Under the pieces are notes generated by a model. That model had not been told where the DNA came from, ran no database searches, and saw only the letters and a program-made list of their open reading frames with translations. From Gloeobacter morelensis MG652769 (lineage in GTDB: Bacteria > Cyanobacteriota > Cyanobacteriia > Gloeobacterales > Gloeobacteraceae), in NCBI RefSeq assembly GCF_021018745.1, contig NZ_CP063845.1:1550001-1614000 (forward strand): a stretch of DNA of 64,000 nucleotides, written 5' to 3'. Both the position numbers and the translations under genes were made by a program. Positions 57,313-64,000 of this stretch are shown here, in pieces; position 1 is the stretch's first letter, and each line of letters starts with the position of its first letter.

Positions 57313-57387
57313 CAAAATCGTCGGAACAAATTAACAATTGAGAAACGGCCCCGAAGGCTCCAGCAAAAGCACTTCGCAAGCCGCGGG

Positions 57388-57672
57388 TTATTCCTCCTCC
57401 TCGCCCCCACCGGCGAAGAAACCGGCCCGCATGCCCATGGGCGCGCCGCTCCCCGACTTGGCGGCGGTCAGTTGCACAGCCACGACATCGGAACTCATTA
57501 CCGCGAGGTGTTTCTCCGGCACCTTGTCGCAGGTAAGCTCGATCGCCCGGGGCGGGCTGGCGCTCATCGCGTCGCGAATTTTGGCATAGAGATCGCCCGC
57601 CGCCGTCTGGTCCTTGCGCTGAACGGCGAGGGCGACGGGGTTGCCGCGCAAAATCAATTCGATCGTAAACAT
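57388..57672 (-). CDS. UPF0367-family conserved cyanobacterial protein
   Basis: A 94-residue protein: 'MFTIELILRGNPVALAVQRK' and 'AIELTCDKVPEKHLAVMSSD' followed by '[20 protein letters not shown]', matching the small UPF0367 family by pattern. An acidic Glu-rich end (GGGEEEE) is unusual. I prefer ATG 57672 over the earlier in-frame ATG at 57693. Function unknown. Confidence 0.7.
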   Translation of the reverse strand: MFTIELILRGNPVALAVQRKDQTAAGDLYAKIRDAMSASPPRAIELTCDKVPEKHLAVMSSDVVAVQLTAAKSGSGAPMGMRAGFFAGGGEEEE

Positions 57673-57699
57673 GAATTTCTCAAAGTCCAACACCCTATT

Positions 57700-58407
57700 C
57701 TAGGCGGAACCCCCGGCGGGGGGCAGGGGGGCGGCGCGCCCGTAAAACTGGACCACGGCGTCGAGATCGAGCTGTTCGTAGCGATCCACCACCCACTGGG
57801 TGCGCCGCTGCAGCAGGTGCATCGGCACCGCCGTCGTCAGGGCAAGCACCCGCAGCCCGGCACGCCGCGCCGCTTCGATCCCCGCGAGGCTATCCTCCAC
57901 CGCCAGGGCTTGCTCAGGTTCAAGGCCGAGGCGCCCCAGCGCCGTGCGGTAGCCCTCCGGGTCCGGTTTGCCGCGCTGGATGTCCTCGGCGGCCACAATC
58001 AGCGCAAAGTACTCCCTCAGGCCGGTGTTCTCGAGCAACCAGCTCACCTCTTCGCCACCGCTGCCGGTGACCACGGCAAGGTGCATCCCCCGGCCCGCGA
58101 GATCCGCAAGCAACGCCTGCACCCCGACCACGAGCAGATCCTTGGGCACCGCCCGCTCGCGGTACAGCTCGGTTTTGCGCCGCACCAGGGCGGCAAGGGC
58201 GCCGTCGCCCACCGCCAGGCCGCGCGCTTCGAGCACGGCGCGCAACGCCTCGCGATCGGGGCGGCCCAGGCAATAGCGCCGGTACTCGACACGGCTTACC
58301 TCCAGGTTGAACGCTTCGCCCAGCACCTGCAGGGTCAAAGCCCGGTGCAGCGGCTCGTCGTCGACCAGCACGCCGTTGAAATCGAACAGAACCGCCCGCA
58401 AAGCCAC
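57700..58407 (-). CDS. HAD-superfamily phosphatase
   Basis: A 235-residue HAD hydrolase: motif I 'AVLFDFNGVLVDDEPLHRAL' (Asp nucleophile), motif II threonine in 'HLAVVTGSGGEEVSWLLE', and motif III/IV 'GKPDPEGYRTALGRLGLEPE' then 'ALAVEDSLAGIEAARRAGLR'. A four-helix cap follows motif I. It resembles the beta-phosphoglucomutase/phosphoglycolate phosphatase subgroup; exact substrate unknown. UPF0367 gene lies 27 bp downstream. Confidence 0.88.
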   Translation of the reverse strand: MALRAVLFDFNGVLVDDEPLHRALTLQVLGEAFNLEVSRVEYRRYCLGRPDREALRAVLEARGLAVGDGALAALVRRKTELYRERAVPKDLLVVGVQALLADLAGRGMHLAVVTGSGGEEVSWLLENTGLREYFALIVAAEDIQRGKPDPEGYRTALGRLGLEPEQALAVEDSLAGIEAARRAGLRVLALTTAVPMHLLQRRTQWVVDRYEQLDLDAVVQFYGRAAPLPPAGGSA

Positions 58408-58519
58408 AGTCCAACCCGCAGGAGAGCAACGCGCCCCGATCGTATCAGTTCAGTCCGGTGGGCCGTTGCCGGATGGTGCGTCCTCGCCGATGCTAGGAAC
58501 AAGCTATCCGGACACACGC

Positions 58520-59878
58520 ATGATGCGCCGAGCGCTGCTGGTGGTGACGACGGTCCTGGTGTTGCTCCTGGGGGGGACGCGCTTCGTGCAGACTCTCCAG
58601 GAGCCCCAGCCCCGCGCCCAAATCGCCCTCGAAGGGACGGACCTGCAACTGCAGCTGCTCACCCTCAAGACCGACCCCGACTGGCGCGAGGCGATGGCCC
58701 CGCTCGATGAGCGGCAACTGCTATCCGAAGCGGTCGAAGCCTACCGCGAGGCGAAGCTCGACGCGCCCGCCCGCCCCGCCCAACTGGTCAAACTCGGTCT
58801 ACTGGAGGCGGCCCGGGGCAACACCGAGCCCGCCCAGACGGCCTGGAAGCAGGTGGAGGCCCGCTCGCCCCTGGGGCCGACGGCCGCAGTGCTGGCCGAT
58901 CTGTGGGCTCGCCCGCCGATCTTGCCCCCCGAGGCCGAAAACATTCTCCAAAGCAAGCTGGCCGGCTGGTACCGCACCGCCGCCCTTACCCGCCTCTACC
59001 AACTGCAGCAGCGCTCCGATGCCCTGCGCACGTTGCAGGCCGACGCGAGCGCCAAAGCCACCCGCACCCTGGTGCGCCTCGGGATACTCAACCTTTTGCC
59101 GCTGGCCGCGCTGGTGGCGGGCCTGGTCATTTTGGTGAGCTGGGTCGTCTGGCGCAACCGCAGGCCCGATCCGCCCGGGTGGCAGGTGCCCTGGAATGTC
59201 CAGACCGTCTGGGGAGTGGTGGTCTACTGGTTTGCCGCTTTTTTCAGCGCCGGGCTCATTGTGGGCGCCCTGCTGTCCGGATTGCGGCCGGAGCGGGCCG
59301 ATCCGCTCTTTCAGGCGCTCTTCACGCTGCTGGTCTACGGTCTAATCGCCGGGGCGGGCCTGGGGTTGCTATGGTCGCTCGTCTGGAAGCCCCATCCCGA
59401 AAGCCGCGCTCTCTTGAGCTACCGGCTGGTCGCCGGCTGGGAGCGCTGGGGAATCGGCGGCTGGCTCGCGGCGGTGCCGTTGGTGCTTGCCACCTCGCTG
59501 CTCGCCCAGCGCCTGGTGGGAGAAGGCGGTGGCGGCAATTCGCTGCTCACCGGCATCGGCGGCGCCGACGCTTGGCCGGTGCGGATCGTACTCTTTTTGA
59601 GCGTCGCGGTCGCAGCGCCGCTCTTTGAAGAGACGCTCTTTCGCGGCTTTGTCTTTCCATCGCTGGCAAGCCGCCTCGGTGCCCCGGCGGGGGTGGTCGC
59701 CTCCGCCGCCCTTTTTGGGATTGCCCACTTCAGCGCCCTCGAATTTTTTCCGCTCTTTGCCCTGGGGGTGGTGCTCGCCACCGTCTATCACTACACCCGC
59801 TCCTTGGCGCCGTGCATCCTGCTGCACGCGCTGTGGAACGGTTCGACATTTTTATTTCTGACGGTGTTGAGCGGTTAA
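58520..59878 (+). CDS. CPBP-family intramembrane metalloprotease (Abi-like)
   Basis: A 452-residue protein. The N-terminal part (about 1-190) is extracytoplasmic or helical after one signal/anchor helix (LLVVTTVLVLLLGG). The C-terminal half has many membrane helices and the CPBP motifs: 'LFEETLFRGFVFPSLASRLG' (EExxxR), 'ASAALFGIAHFSALEF' (FxxxH) and 'SLAPCILLHALWNGSTFLFL' (HxxxN). CPBP members include CaaX-type proteases and photosystem-associated proteins. ATG 58520 is preferred. Confidence 0.88.
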   Translation: MMRRALLVVTTVLVLLLGGTRFVQTLQEPQPRAQIALEGTDLQLQLLTLKTDPDWREAMAPLDERQLLSEAVEAYREAKLDAPARPAQLVKLGLLEAARGNTEPAQTAWKQVEARSPLGPTAAVLADLWARPPILPPEAENILQSKLAGWYRTAALTRLYQLQQRSDALRTLQADASAKATRTLVRLGILNLLPLAALVAGLVILVSWVVWRNRRPDPPGWQVPWNVQTVWGVVVYWFAAFFSAGLIVGALLSGLRPERADPLFQALFTLLVYGLIAGAGLGLLWSLVWKPHPESRALLSYRLVAGWERWGIGGWLAAVPLVLATSLLAQRLVGEGGGGNSLLTGIGGADAWPVRIVLFLSVAVAAPLFEETLFRGFVFPSLASRLGAPAGVVASAALFGIAHFSALEFFPLFALGVVLATVYHYTRSLAPCILLHALWNGSTFLFLTVLSG

Positions 59879-59915
59879 AGCGGTAGGATAGCCCCGAAGT
59901 CACCGTCGCCCGCGC

Positions 59916-60404
59916 ATGGACGAAAAACTGCTGTTCATCTGCATGGGAAACATTTGCCGCTCGCCGGCCGCCGAGGGGATCATGGTACATCTGCTCGAAA
60001 AGGCCGGGCTGGGTGGTCGGGTGGTTTGCGACTCCGCAGGGACGATCGCCTACCATGTGGGGGAGCCCCCCGACCGGCGCATGCGCGCCGCCGCCACCCG
60101 CCGGGGTATTGCGCTGCGCGGCACCGCCCGCAAATTTTCGCCCGCCGATTTTGACCACTTCGACCGGATCCTGGTGATGGACCGGGCCAACTACGAGGAC
60201 ATCCTCGATCTCGACCCCTCCGGCCGATATCGTCACAAAGTCAAACTCGTCTGCGAATATTGCCGCCTATACCCGGACCGGGAAGTCCCCGATCCGTACT
60301 ACGGCGGTGACGCCGGTTTCGAGCATGTTTTGGATCTGTTGCTCGACGCCTGCTCGGGTCTGCTTGATGCCATGCGCAGCGGCCATGTGGACCGCAATCG
60401 CTAG
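59916..60404 (+). CDS. Low-molecular-weight protein-tyrosine-phosphatase family
   Basis: A 162-residue LMW-PTP. The phosphate loop CX5R is Cys9 to Arg15 in 'LLFICMGNICRSPAAEGIM', and the general acid Asp is in 'EVPDPYYGGDAGFEHVLDLL'. LMW-PTP relatives can dephosphorylate protein-bound ribulosamine 5-phosphate. Here the stop overlaps the start of a fructosamine-kinase-family gene by 20 bp, supporting a deglycation function. Confidence 0.9.
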   Translation: MDEKLLFICMGNICRSPAAEGIMVHLLEKAGLGGRVVCDSAGTIAYHVGEPPDRRMRAAATRRGIALRGTARKFSPADFDHFDRILVMDRANYEDILDLDPSGRYRHKVKLVCEYCRLYPDREVPDPYYGGDAGFEHVLDLLLDACSGLLDAMRSGHVDRNR

Positions 60405-61251
60405 GCACATCGCCCAGAGCACCGGCGAGGCGTTCGTGGCCGAGGGCCAGAGTGCCGTGGGCGGGGGCAGCATCAACCGCACCTGCGTCCTCTCAGGCTC
60501 TGGCCGGTGCTACTTTGTGAAGCTCAACACCCTGGACACCCTCGCCATGTTCGAAGCCGAAGCGGATGGCCTCGAAGCGTTGTATCGCACCGAAGCCATC
60601 CGCGTTCCCCGCCCAATTTGTTCAGGAGTTGCCGCCGACTCGGCCTACCTGGTCATCGAGTGGCTGCCCTTGGGGGGGCGGGGCAATTGGGAGCAATTGG
60701 GCGAGCAGCTGGCCCGCCTGCACCGGACCGTGAGTTCCCAAGGCTTCGGTTGGCGGCGCGACAACACGATCGGCTCCACCCCCCAACCCAATCCCTGGAC
60801 CGCCGATTGGGGAATATTTTTTGCCCACCACCGCATCGGCCACCAGCTCGCCCTCGCCCAGGGCTCCGCCATCGACCGCACCACCGCCCAGATCCTAGTC
60901 GACCGCATCCCCGATCTGCTTGCCGGTCACCGCCCCGAACCGTCGCTGTTGCACGGCGACCTGTGGTCGGGCAATGCCGATTTCACCGCCGCGGGGGAGC
61001 CCGTCATCTTCGACCCGGCCACCTACTACGGCGATCGAGAAACGGATCTGGCCATGAGCGAATTATTCGGCGGCTTCCCGGAAAGCTTCTACCGCGGCTA
61101 CCGGCGGGCCTGGCCGCTTGCTCCCGGCTACGAGCGGCGCAAAGTGCTCTACAACCTCTACCATGTCCTCAACCACTACAACCTGTTCGGCGGCGGCTAC
61201 GCCTCCAAGGCCAACCGCATGATCCGGCAATTACTTATCCAGTTGGATTGA
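60385..61251 (+). CDS. Fructosamine/ribulosamine 3-kinase family protein
   Basis: A 288-residue kinase of the FN3K/APH fold: 'FVAEGQSAVGGGSINRTCVL' (nucleotide loop), 'YLVIEWLPLGGRGNWEQLGE' (hinge), catalytic 'SLLHGDLWSGNADFTAAG' (H-G-D at 190-192) and 'VIFDPATYYGDRETDLAM' (metal Asp210). Bacterial members phosphorylate ribulosamines and erythrulosamines on proteins at C3, making them unstable so the glycated Lys is repaired. Start ATG 60385 lies inside the phosphatase gene. The -35 of tRNA-Val overlaps its stop. Confidence 0.92.
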   Translation: MWTAIARHIAQSTGEAFVAEGQSAVGGGSINRTCVLSGSGRCYFVKLNTLDTLAMFEAEADGLEALYRTEAIRVPRPICSGVAADSAYLVIEWLPLGGRGNWEQLGEQLARLHRTVSSQGFGWRRDNTIGSTPQPNPWTADWGIFFAHHRIGHQLALAQGSAIDRTTAQILVDRIPDLLAGHRPEPSLLHGDLWSGNADFTAAGEPVIFDPATYYGDRETDLAMSELFGGFPESFYRGYRRAWPLAPGYERRKVLYNLYHVLNHYNLFGGGYASKANRMIRQLLIQLD

Positions 61252-61276
61252 CGTTTGGGGTTTCCCAGCTTATCGT
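61248..61276 (+). promoter_or_regulatory. Promoter of tRNA-Val
   Basis: TTGACG (-35, 61248-61253) and TATCGT (-10, 61271-61276) are separated by 17 bases; the tRNA begins 11 bases after the -10. The -35 overlaps the TGA of the kinase gene. Confidence 0.75.
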
Positions 61277-61286
61277 AGTGTTTCAC

Positions 61287-61358
61287 GGGCGTATAACTCA
61301 GCGGTAGAGTGCTTGCTTCACACGCAAGATGTCACAGGTTCGAATCCTGTTACGCCCA
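61287..61358 (+). tRNA. tRNA-Val (anticodon CAC)
   Basis: Acceptor stem GGGCGTA pairs with TACGCCC, discriminator A. The anticodon arm CTTGC-TTCACAC-GCAAG gives CAC, reading GUG. T-arm GGTTCGAATCC is present. CCA is not encoded. Confidence 0.95.
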
Positions 61359-61392
61359 TCGAAAAAACAAGCATCTTCAGTACACTCTCTAA

Positions 61393-61416
61393 GCCGTATA
61401 AAATACGGCCGTTTTC
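61393..61416 (+). terminator. Rho-independent terminator after tRNA-Val
   Basis: GCCGTA (61393-61398) pairs with TACGGC (61404-61409) around TAAAA, followed by CGTTTTC. Position 35 bases after the tRNA fits its terminator. Confidence 0.75.
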
Positions 61417-61496
61417 TAAGTAGATTAACGAGTATCGCCAACCGAGATTACCCGCTGCGAAGGCATACTCTTGGATTCGATCGACAATCATGAGCC

Positions 61497-62727
61497 GGCT
61501 CTCCTGAGTTCAAGGTGAGCAGCATCCCTTCTTGGCAAAGCCAGCGAGCAGCCGCAAGCGCAGGTTCTCAAAGTTTGTAAAGCCGTAGCCCTGGCGTTTG
61601 ATTAACTTGATGCGGTTGTTGATGCCCTCCATCACTCCACTACTCGACCGACGGATAAAATAGTTGCAGACCCCCTCGAAATGTTCTGTAATGGTCTGCA
61701 CCACCTTCCCATATACCTTGCGGGCTTTCAAAAGCCAGTCTTCCAACTTCTGCTGACCTTCATCTACACTCTGACTCCTCTCATAAATCCACCGAAATTC
61801 CTCTTTGTATTCATACGCTTTGCGTAAACGTTTGTCGATCTGCAGATAGGTTTCTAGCTGAACTTTCTGCCCGGCATTCAAGTCCACTCCATTCTTTAGG
61901 AGCAAAAATTGCTCCTTGCGCTTGCCCAAGCCACATTGGCGAGCAATCTTCTTGACCTCTTCGTTCACCATCCGCATCACGTGAAACCGGTCGTAGACAA
62001 TCACAGCATTGGGAAAGGCTTCCTGGACAACCTTTCGAAAACCTCCCCACATGTCGATGCTCACTTCTTCAATAGCTTCGCGCACCTCAAGCGCTTGCAG
62101 GCAAAGGCTTTCAATGATCTCTTTTTGTTTGTGACTATCGATGACCTCCAGCAATTCGCCAGTCTCGATATCGCAAAGTACCGTTTTAAAATCGTGGCCG
62201 CGCCGCCCACTAAACTCATCGATGCTGATGCGCTTGACGGGGCCCCAGTCTTTTTTTTAACTGCCTGGCCACATGCTCGAACATGCCTCGTACTTCGTCT
62301 GGACTGATGCCTTCTTCGCGCGCAATCTGTTCGAGACTTGAGGCGGGTACCCGCTCGTAGATATCCTGCTCGAAACGGCGGGTGTGTCGCCGTCGCCAAT
62401 CGACGAAATCCAGTTGTTCGGTACAGTAGCGTTCGCAGGTTTGGCAGTAAAATTGTCTTCGAGGAATGTGCAAAAATACGGGCATTTTACGTATTTTCAA
62501 GTCTCGGATGTGCAGGGGACGTGCTTGATGTTCGCGGTCGGTAAACTGGCCGCAACCGCCGCAGAGTATACCTGGAGCAAGCGGCTTGAGATAGAAGATA
62601 ATGCCCCGTTCATCGATGGACTGCCGTTCGACATAAACGTTGGGTAGCCCGAGCAGTTGCGTCAGTTCGATACTCATTGGCAGAATGTATGGTGCTATAC
62701 AGCATACACCATGGACTCAGGAGAGCC
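61497..62727 (-). mobile_element. ISL3-family insertion sequence
   Basis: The element is bounded by imperfect 19-bp inverted repeats: GGCTCTCCTGAGTTCAAGG (61497-61515) and, on the other strand, GGCTCTCCTGAGTCCATGG (62727-62709), 17 of 19 identical; the GGCTCT start is typical of ISL3 ends. It contains one transposase locus in two frames. The 8-bp flanks (CATGAGCC left, ACTGAGTT right) do not match, so no target-site duplication is visible; the insertion may be old or rearranged. Confidence 0.88.
61510..62677 (-). pseudogene. ISL3-type transposase, frameshifted at an A8 run
   Basis: The N-terminal part (62677 to about 62259) has the zinc-binding 'GILCGGCGQFTDREHQARPL' and 'QFYCQTCERYCTEQLDF' and the helix-turn-helix 'SSLEQIAREEGISPDEVRGM' of ISL3 transposases. 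It stops at 62216. The catalytic DDE part continues in another frame from a point near the A8 run: 'RISIDEFSGRRGHDFKTVLC', 'IVYDRFHVMRMVNEEVKKIA', and 'RSSSGVMEGINNRIKLIKRQ' to the stop at 61510. Relative to the reading frame the junction needs a +1 shift or loss of one A. Either an inactivating indel or slippage on A8 would explain it. Confidence 0.82.
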
Positions 62728-62840
62728 ACTGAGTTGGTTCTGGCGAAACCGGATTTGGAAGTAATAAGTTTGGATGCAGCTTTATGACGGTTAGGAACAA
62801 CGACTCAGTAACTTCGTGCCGAGCTGTTTTTTGGAGCAAA

Positions 62841-63461
62841 TTATGTGGTGTAAATGAATGAGCGAGGCAATGACAAAACTTTGTTCTCAAAAGTTGGAAG
62901 AATTATGTTTAGTATTGTACCCATTGTGGCTAGAAAAATGATTGGGTCATCATCTTTAATTCGCATGTACCACGTATTGCACTCATCGAAGATTTCAAAT
63001 TCTCCAAACGGGCAAGGTAAAACCCGAAGCAAATCTTCCGAAAATAGATAATCAACCAAGCTTGTATTCCAACAGAAAACTTCACGTGCTTCCCAACACC
63101 GAATGAACACCTTTGTTTGGCCGGGACATTGGTCCACAAGGATTTTCGAAAGCTCGCGAGGCAAACATTTTTGACCTTCAATTAAAACATTGTTGCGTCT
63201 AACCTCTTGCAGACTGCTCGGAGAGTACTCGTGGTTGGTCATAGAGAATAATGAAACGAAATCCTCACACACACAATATTTGCCATTGACTTTGAGATAC
63301 ATATTGGAAGCGATGGCAGCGTACAACAAACCCTTGTTAGTAGGCATGACATCTGCTAGTTCTAGGTTCTTGCGCTGTTTCTTCGGTTGAAAGCCGAATT
63401 TTCTGTTCTCTTCAAACTCCGCTTCATTCAAATTCATTACTTGCAAAGGTGGATAATTCAT
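62841..63461 (-). CDS. Putative immunity protein of the HINT toxin
   Basis: A 206-residue cytoplasmic protein, visibly AT-richer and with different codon choice from the rest of the window. No signal peptide or transmembrane segment except a possible hydrophobic stretch 'IIFLATMGTILNIILP'. It resembles no family I can name. Its start overlaps the stop of the toxin gene by four bases (ATGA), the standard toxin-then-immunity order of polymorphic toxin systems. The role is inferred from position. Confidence 0.6.
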   Translation of the reverse strand: MNYPPLQVMNLNEAEFEENRKFGFQPKKQRKNLELADVMPTNKGLLYAAIASNMYLKVNGKYCVCEDFVSLFSMTNHEYSPSSLQEVRRNNVLIEGQKCLPRELSKILVDQCPGQTKVFIRCWEAREVFCWNTSLVDYLFSEDLLRVLPCPFGEFEIFDECNTWYMRIKDDDPIIFLATMGTILNIILPTFENKVLSLPRSFIYTT

Positions 63462-64000
63462 TTGAGGTCCTTTGGGAAAACATACTTGTTTTTGCCGACC
63501 TGAATTCGTGTTGTTCCATCCGGTTTAAAGCGAATGCGAATGGGTGTATTGTTCTCTAGAGTACCTCCAATGCCTCTCCCTCCACCTGTTTTATCCGTAA
63601 AGCGGAAGCGGCCTTCCGTGGCTGTCAACTCACGGAATAAGCTCTTTGCAATTTCCCTTCCACCAGGTACGACCAGGACATCGCCTTTGGAAGTTGGATT
63701 AAACTTTACTACGGCCTCAAAAAACGGACATTCATTGTGCACCCAGGCGTGGGTATCGCCGACGAAGAAGGAGTGGTCCCCCTCGACCTCCAGATTGTAC
63801 GTCCTCTGCCTCTGTTCCTGCGCCTGCAAACCCGCTACCCGCAGCCACTGTCCACCAGCTGCTTGCACTTGATCCCCGGCATGCAGCTTTTCTGCCGCTG
63901 TCCAGCCTTTGTCCTGAAGGAAGAACGGGTGCTCCCCGGTCACCGTCAGCGCATCACGGTCTTGATCTCCATCCGTTTCCCGCAACTCCAGCCGGTAGAC
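63458..64000 (-). CDS. C-terminal part of a HINT-domain polymorphic toxin (5' end beyond window)
   Basis: The frame is open to the right edge; only the last 181 codons are seen. The pretoxin HINT (intein-like protease) domain is recognisable: 'VTGEHPFFLQDKGWTAAEKL', 'HAGDQVQAAGGQWLRVAGLQ', 'RTYNLEVEGDHSFFVGDTHA' ending in WVHNEC, the usual autocleavage junction. The following roughly 85 residues (from CPFFEAVVKF to the end), including 'VVPGGREIAKSLFRELTATE' and 'TPIRIRFKPDGTTRIQVGKN', would be the released toxin. I do not recognise this toxin fold. The upstream part could be an RHS or filamentous haemagglutinin-type carrier. Confidence 0.78.
   Translation of the reverse strand, partial: VYRLELRETDGDQDRDALTVTGEHPFFLQDKGWTAAEKLHAGDQVQAAGGQWLRVAGLQAQEQRQRTYNLEVEGDHSFFVGDTHAWVHNECPFFEAVVKFNPTSKGDVLVVPGGREIAKSLFRELTATEGRFRFTDKTGGGRGIGGTLENNTPIRIRFKPDGTTRIQVGKNKYVFPKDLK

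Noticed and set aside
57259-58710. 483-codon plus-strand frame
   Set aside because: It spans two minus-strand genes (UPF0367 and HAD) and a leader, with no domain.
61489-62735. Target-site duplication of the ISL3 element
   Set aside because: The 8-bp flanks CATGAGCC and ACTGAGTT differ; only a TGAG core is shared, probably by chance.

Overview
The window reads as chromosomal DNA of a GC-rich cyanobacterium, most consistent with Gloeobacter or a close relative (inference). It encodes photosystem II D1 (psbA), the Mg-chelatase ATPase ChlI, the cyclase-associated protein Ycf54, the cyanobacterial NDH-1 subunit NdhO, a geranylgeranyl-reductase-like enzyme, an EGY-type site-2 protease, OpcA and several cyanobacteria-restricted small families. 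Genes are dense, short and mixed in orientation, with few long operons.

Layout. 1-8.5 kb: a TPR protein cut by the window edge, carA, ndhO, an HU-like protein, an alpha/beta hydrolase, ispF, rpe, a DUF6464-like protein, a universal stress protein, leuB, a cupin and an M48 protease, ending at tRNA-Leu(CAA). 8.6-10.4 kb: a small accessory island with a Phd/VapC pair, a gene remnant, and a VapBC pair whose toxin is broken by a 73-bp partial duplication. 10.4-31 kb: a DprA/LOG-like protein, an MltA-type lytic transglycosylase, a large MscS channel, leuS, a Uma2/phosphodiesterase/cardiolipin-synthase run, a ycf54-(secreted protein)-trpG-(degenerate metallo-beta-lactamase) chain, a DUF1400 hydrolase, arsS, nadC, trmD, a fused glycine-betaine-type transporter and a TPR protein. 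31-46 kb: dapB, outer-membrane and secreted proteins, an S9 peptidase, psbA with a very strong downstream hairpin, yceI, a third toxin-antitoxin pair, a chlP-like reductase, an EGY-like protease, chlI and an RTX-repeat protein. 46-61 kb: trpE, a txlA-ccdA thiol-redox pair, a saccharopine-dehydrogenase-like enzyme, tRNA-Arg(CCG), ahcY, a ferredoxin, tlyA, the oxidative pentose phosphate cluster zwf-opcA-pgl, a HAD phosphatase, a CPBP protease, and an overlapping LMW-phosphatase/fructosamine-kinase pair. 61-64 kb: tRNA-Val(CAC) with clear promoter and terminator, an ISL3-type element with a frameshifted transposase, then an AT-richer putative immunity gene and the 3' end of a HINT-domain polymorphic toxin that runs off the window.

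Themes. Oxidative pentose phosphate genes (zwf, opcA, pgl, rpe) coexist with a likely protein-deglycation pair that would repair sugar-phosphate damage. Chlorophyll/photosystem genes (ycf54, chlI, chlP-like, psbA) are scattered, as are the anthranilate synthase subunits (trpG, trpE). The least explained parts are the toxin/immunity pair at the right edge, the broken toxin-antitoxin island near 9-10 kb, and several secreted or envelope proteins without recognisable family.
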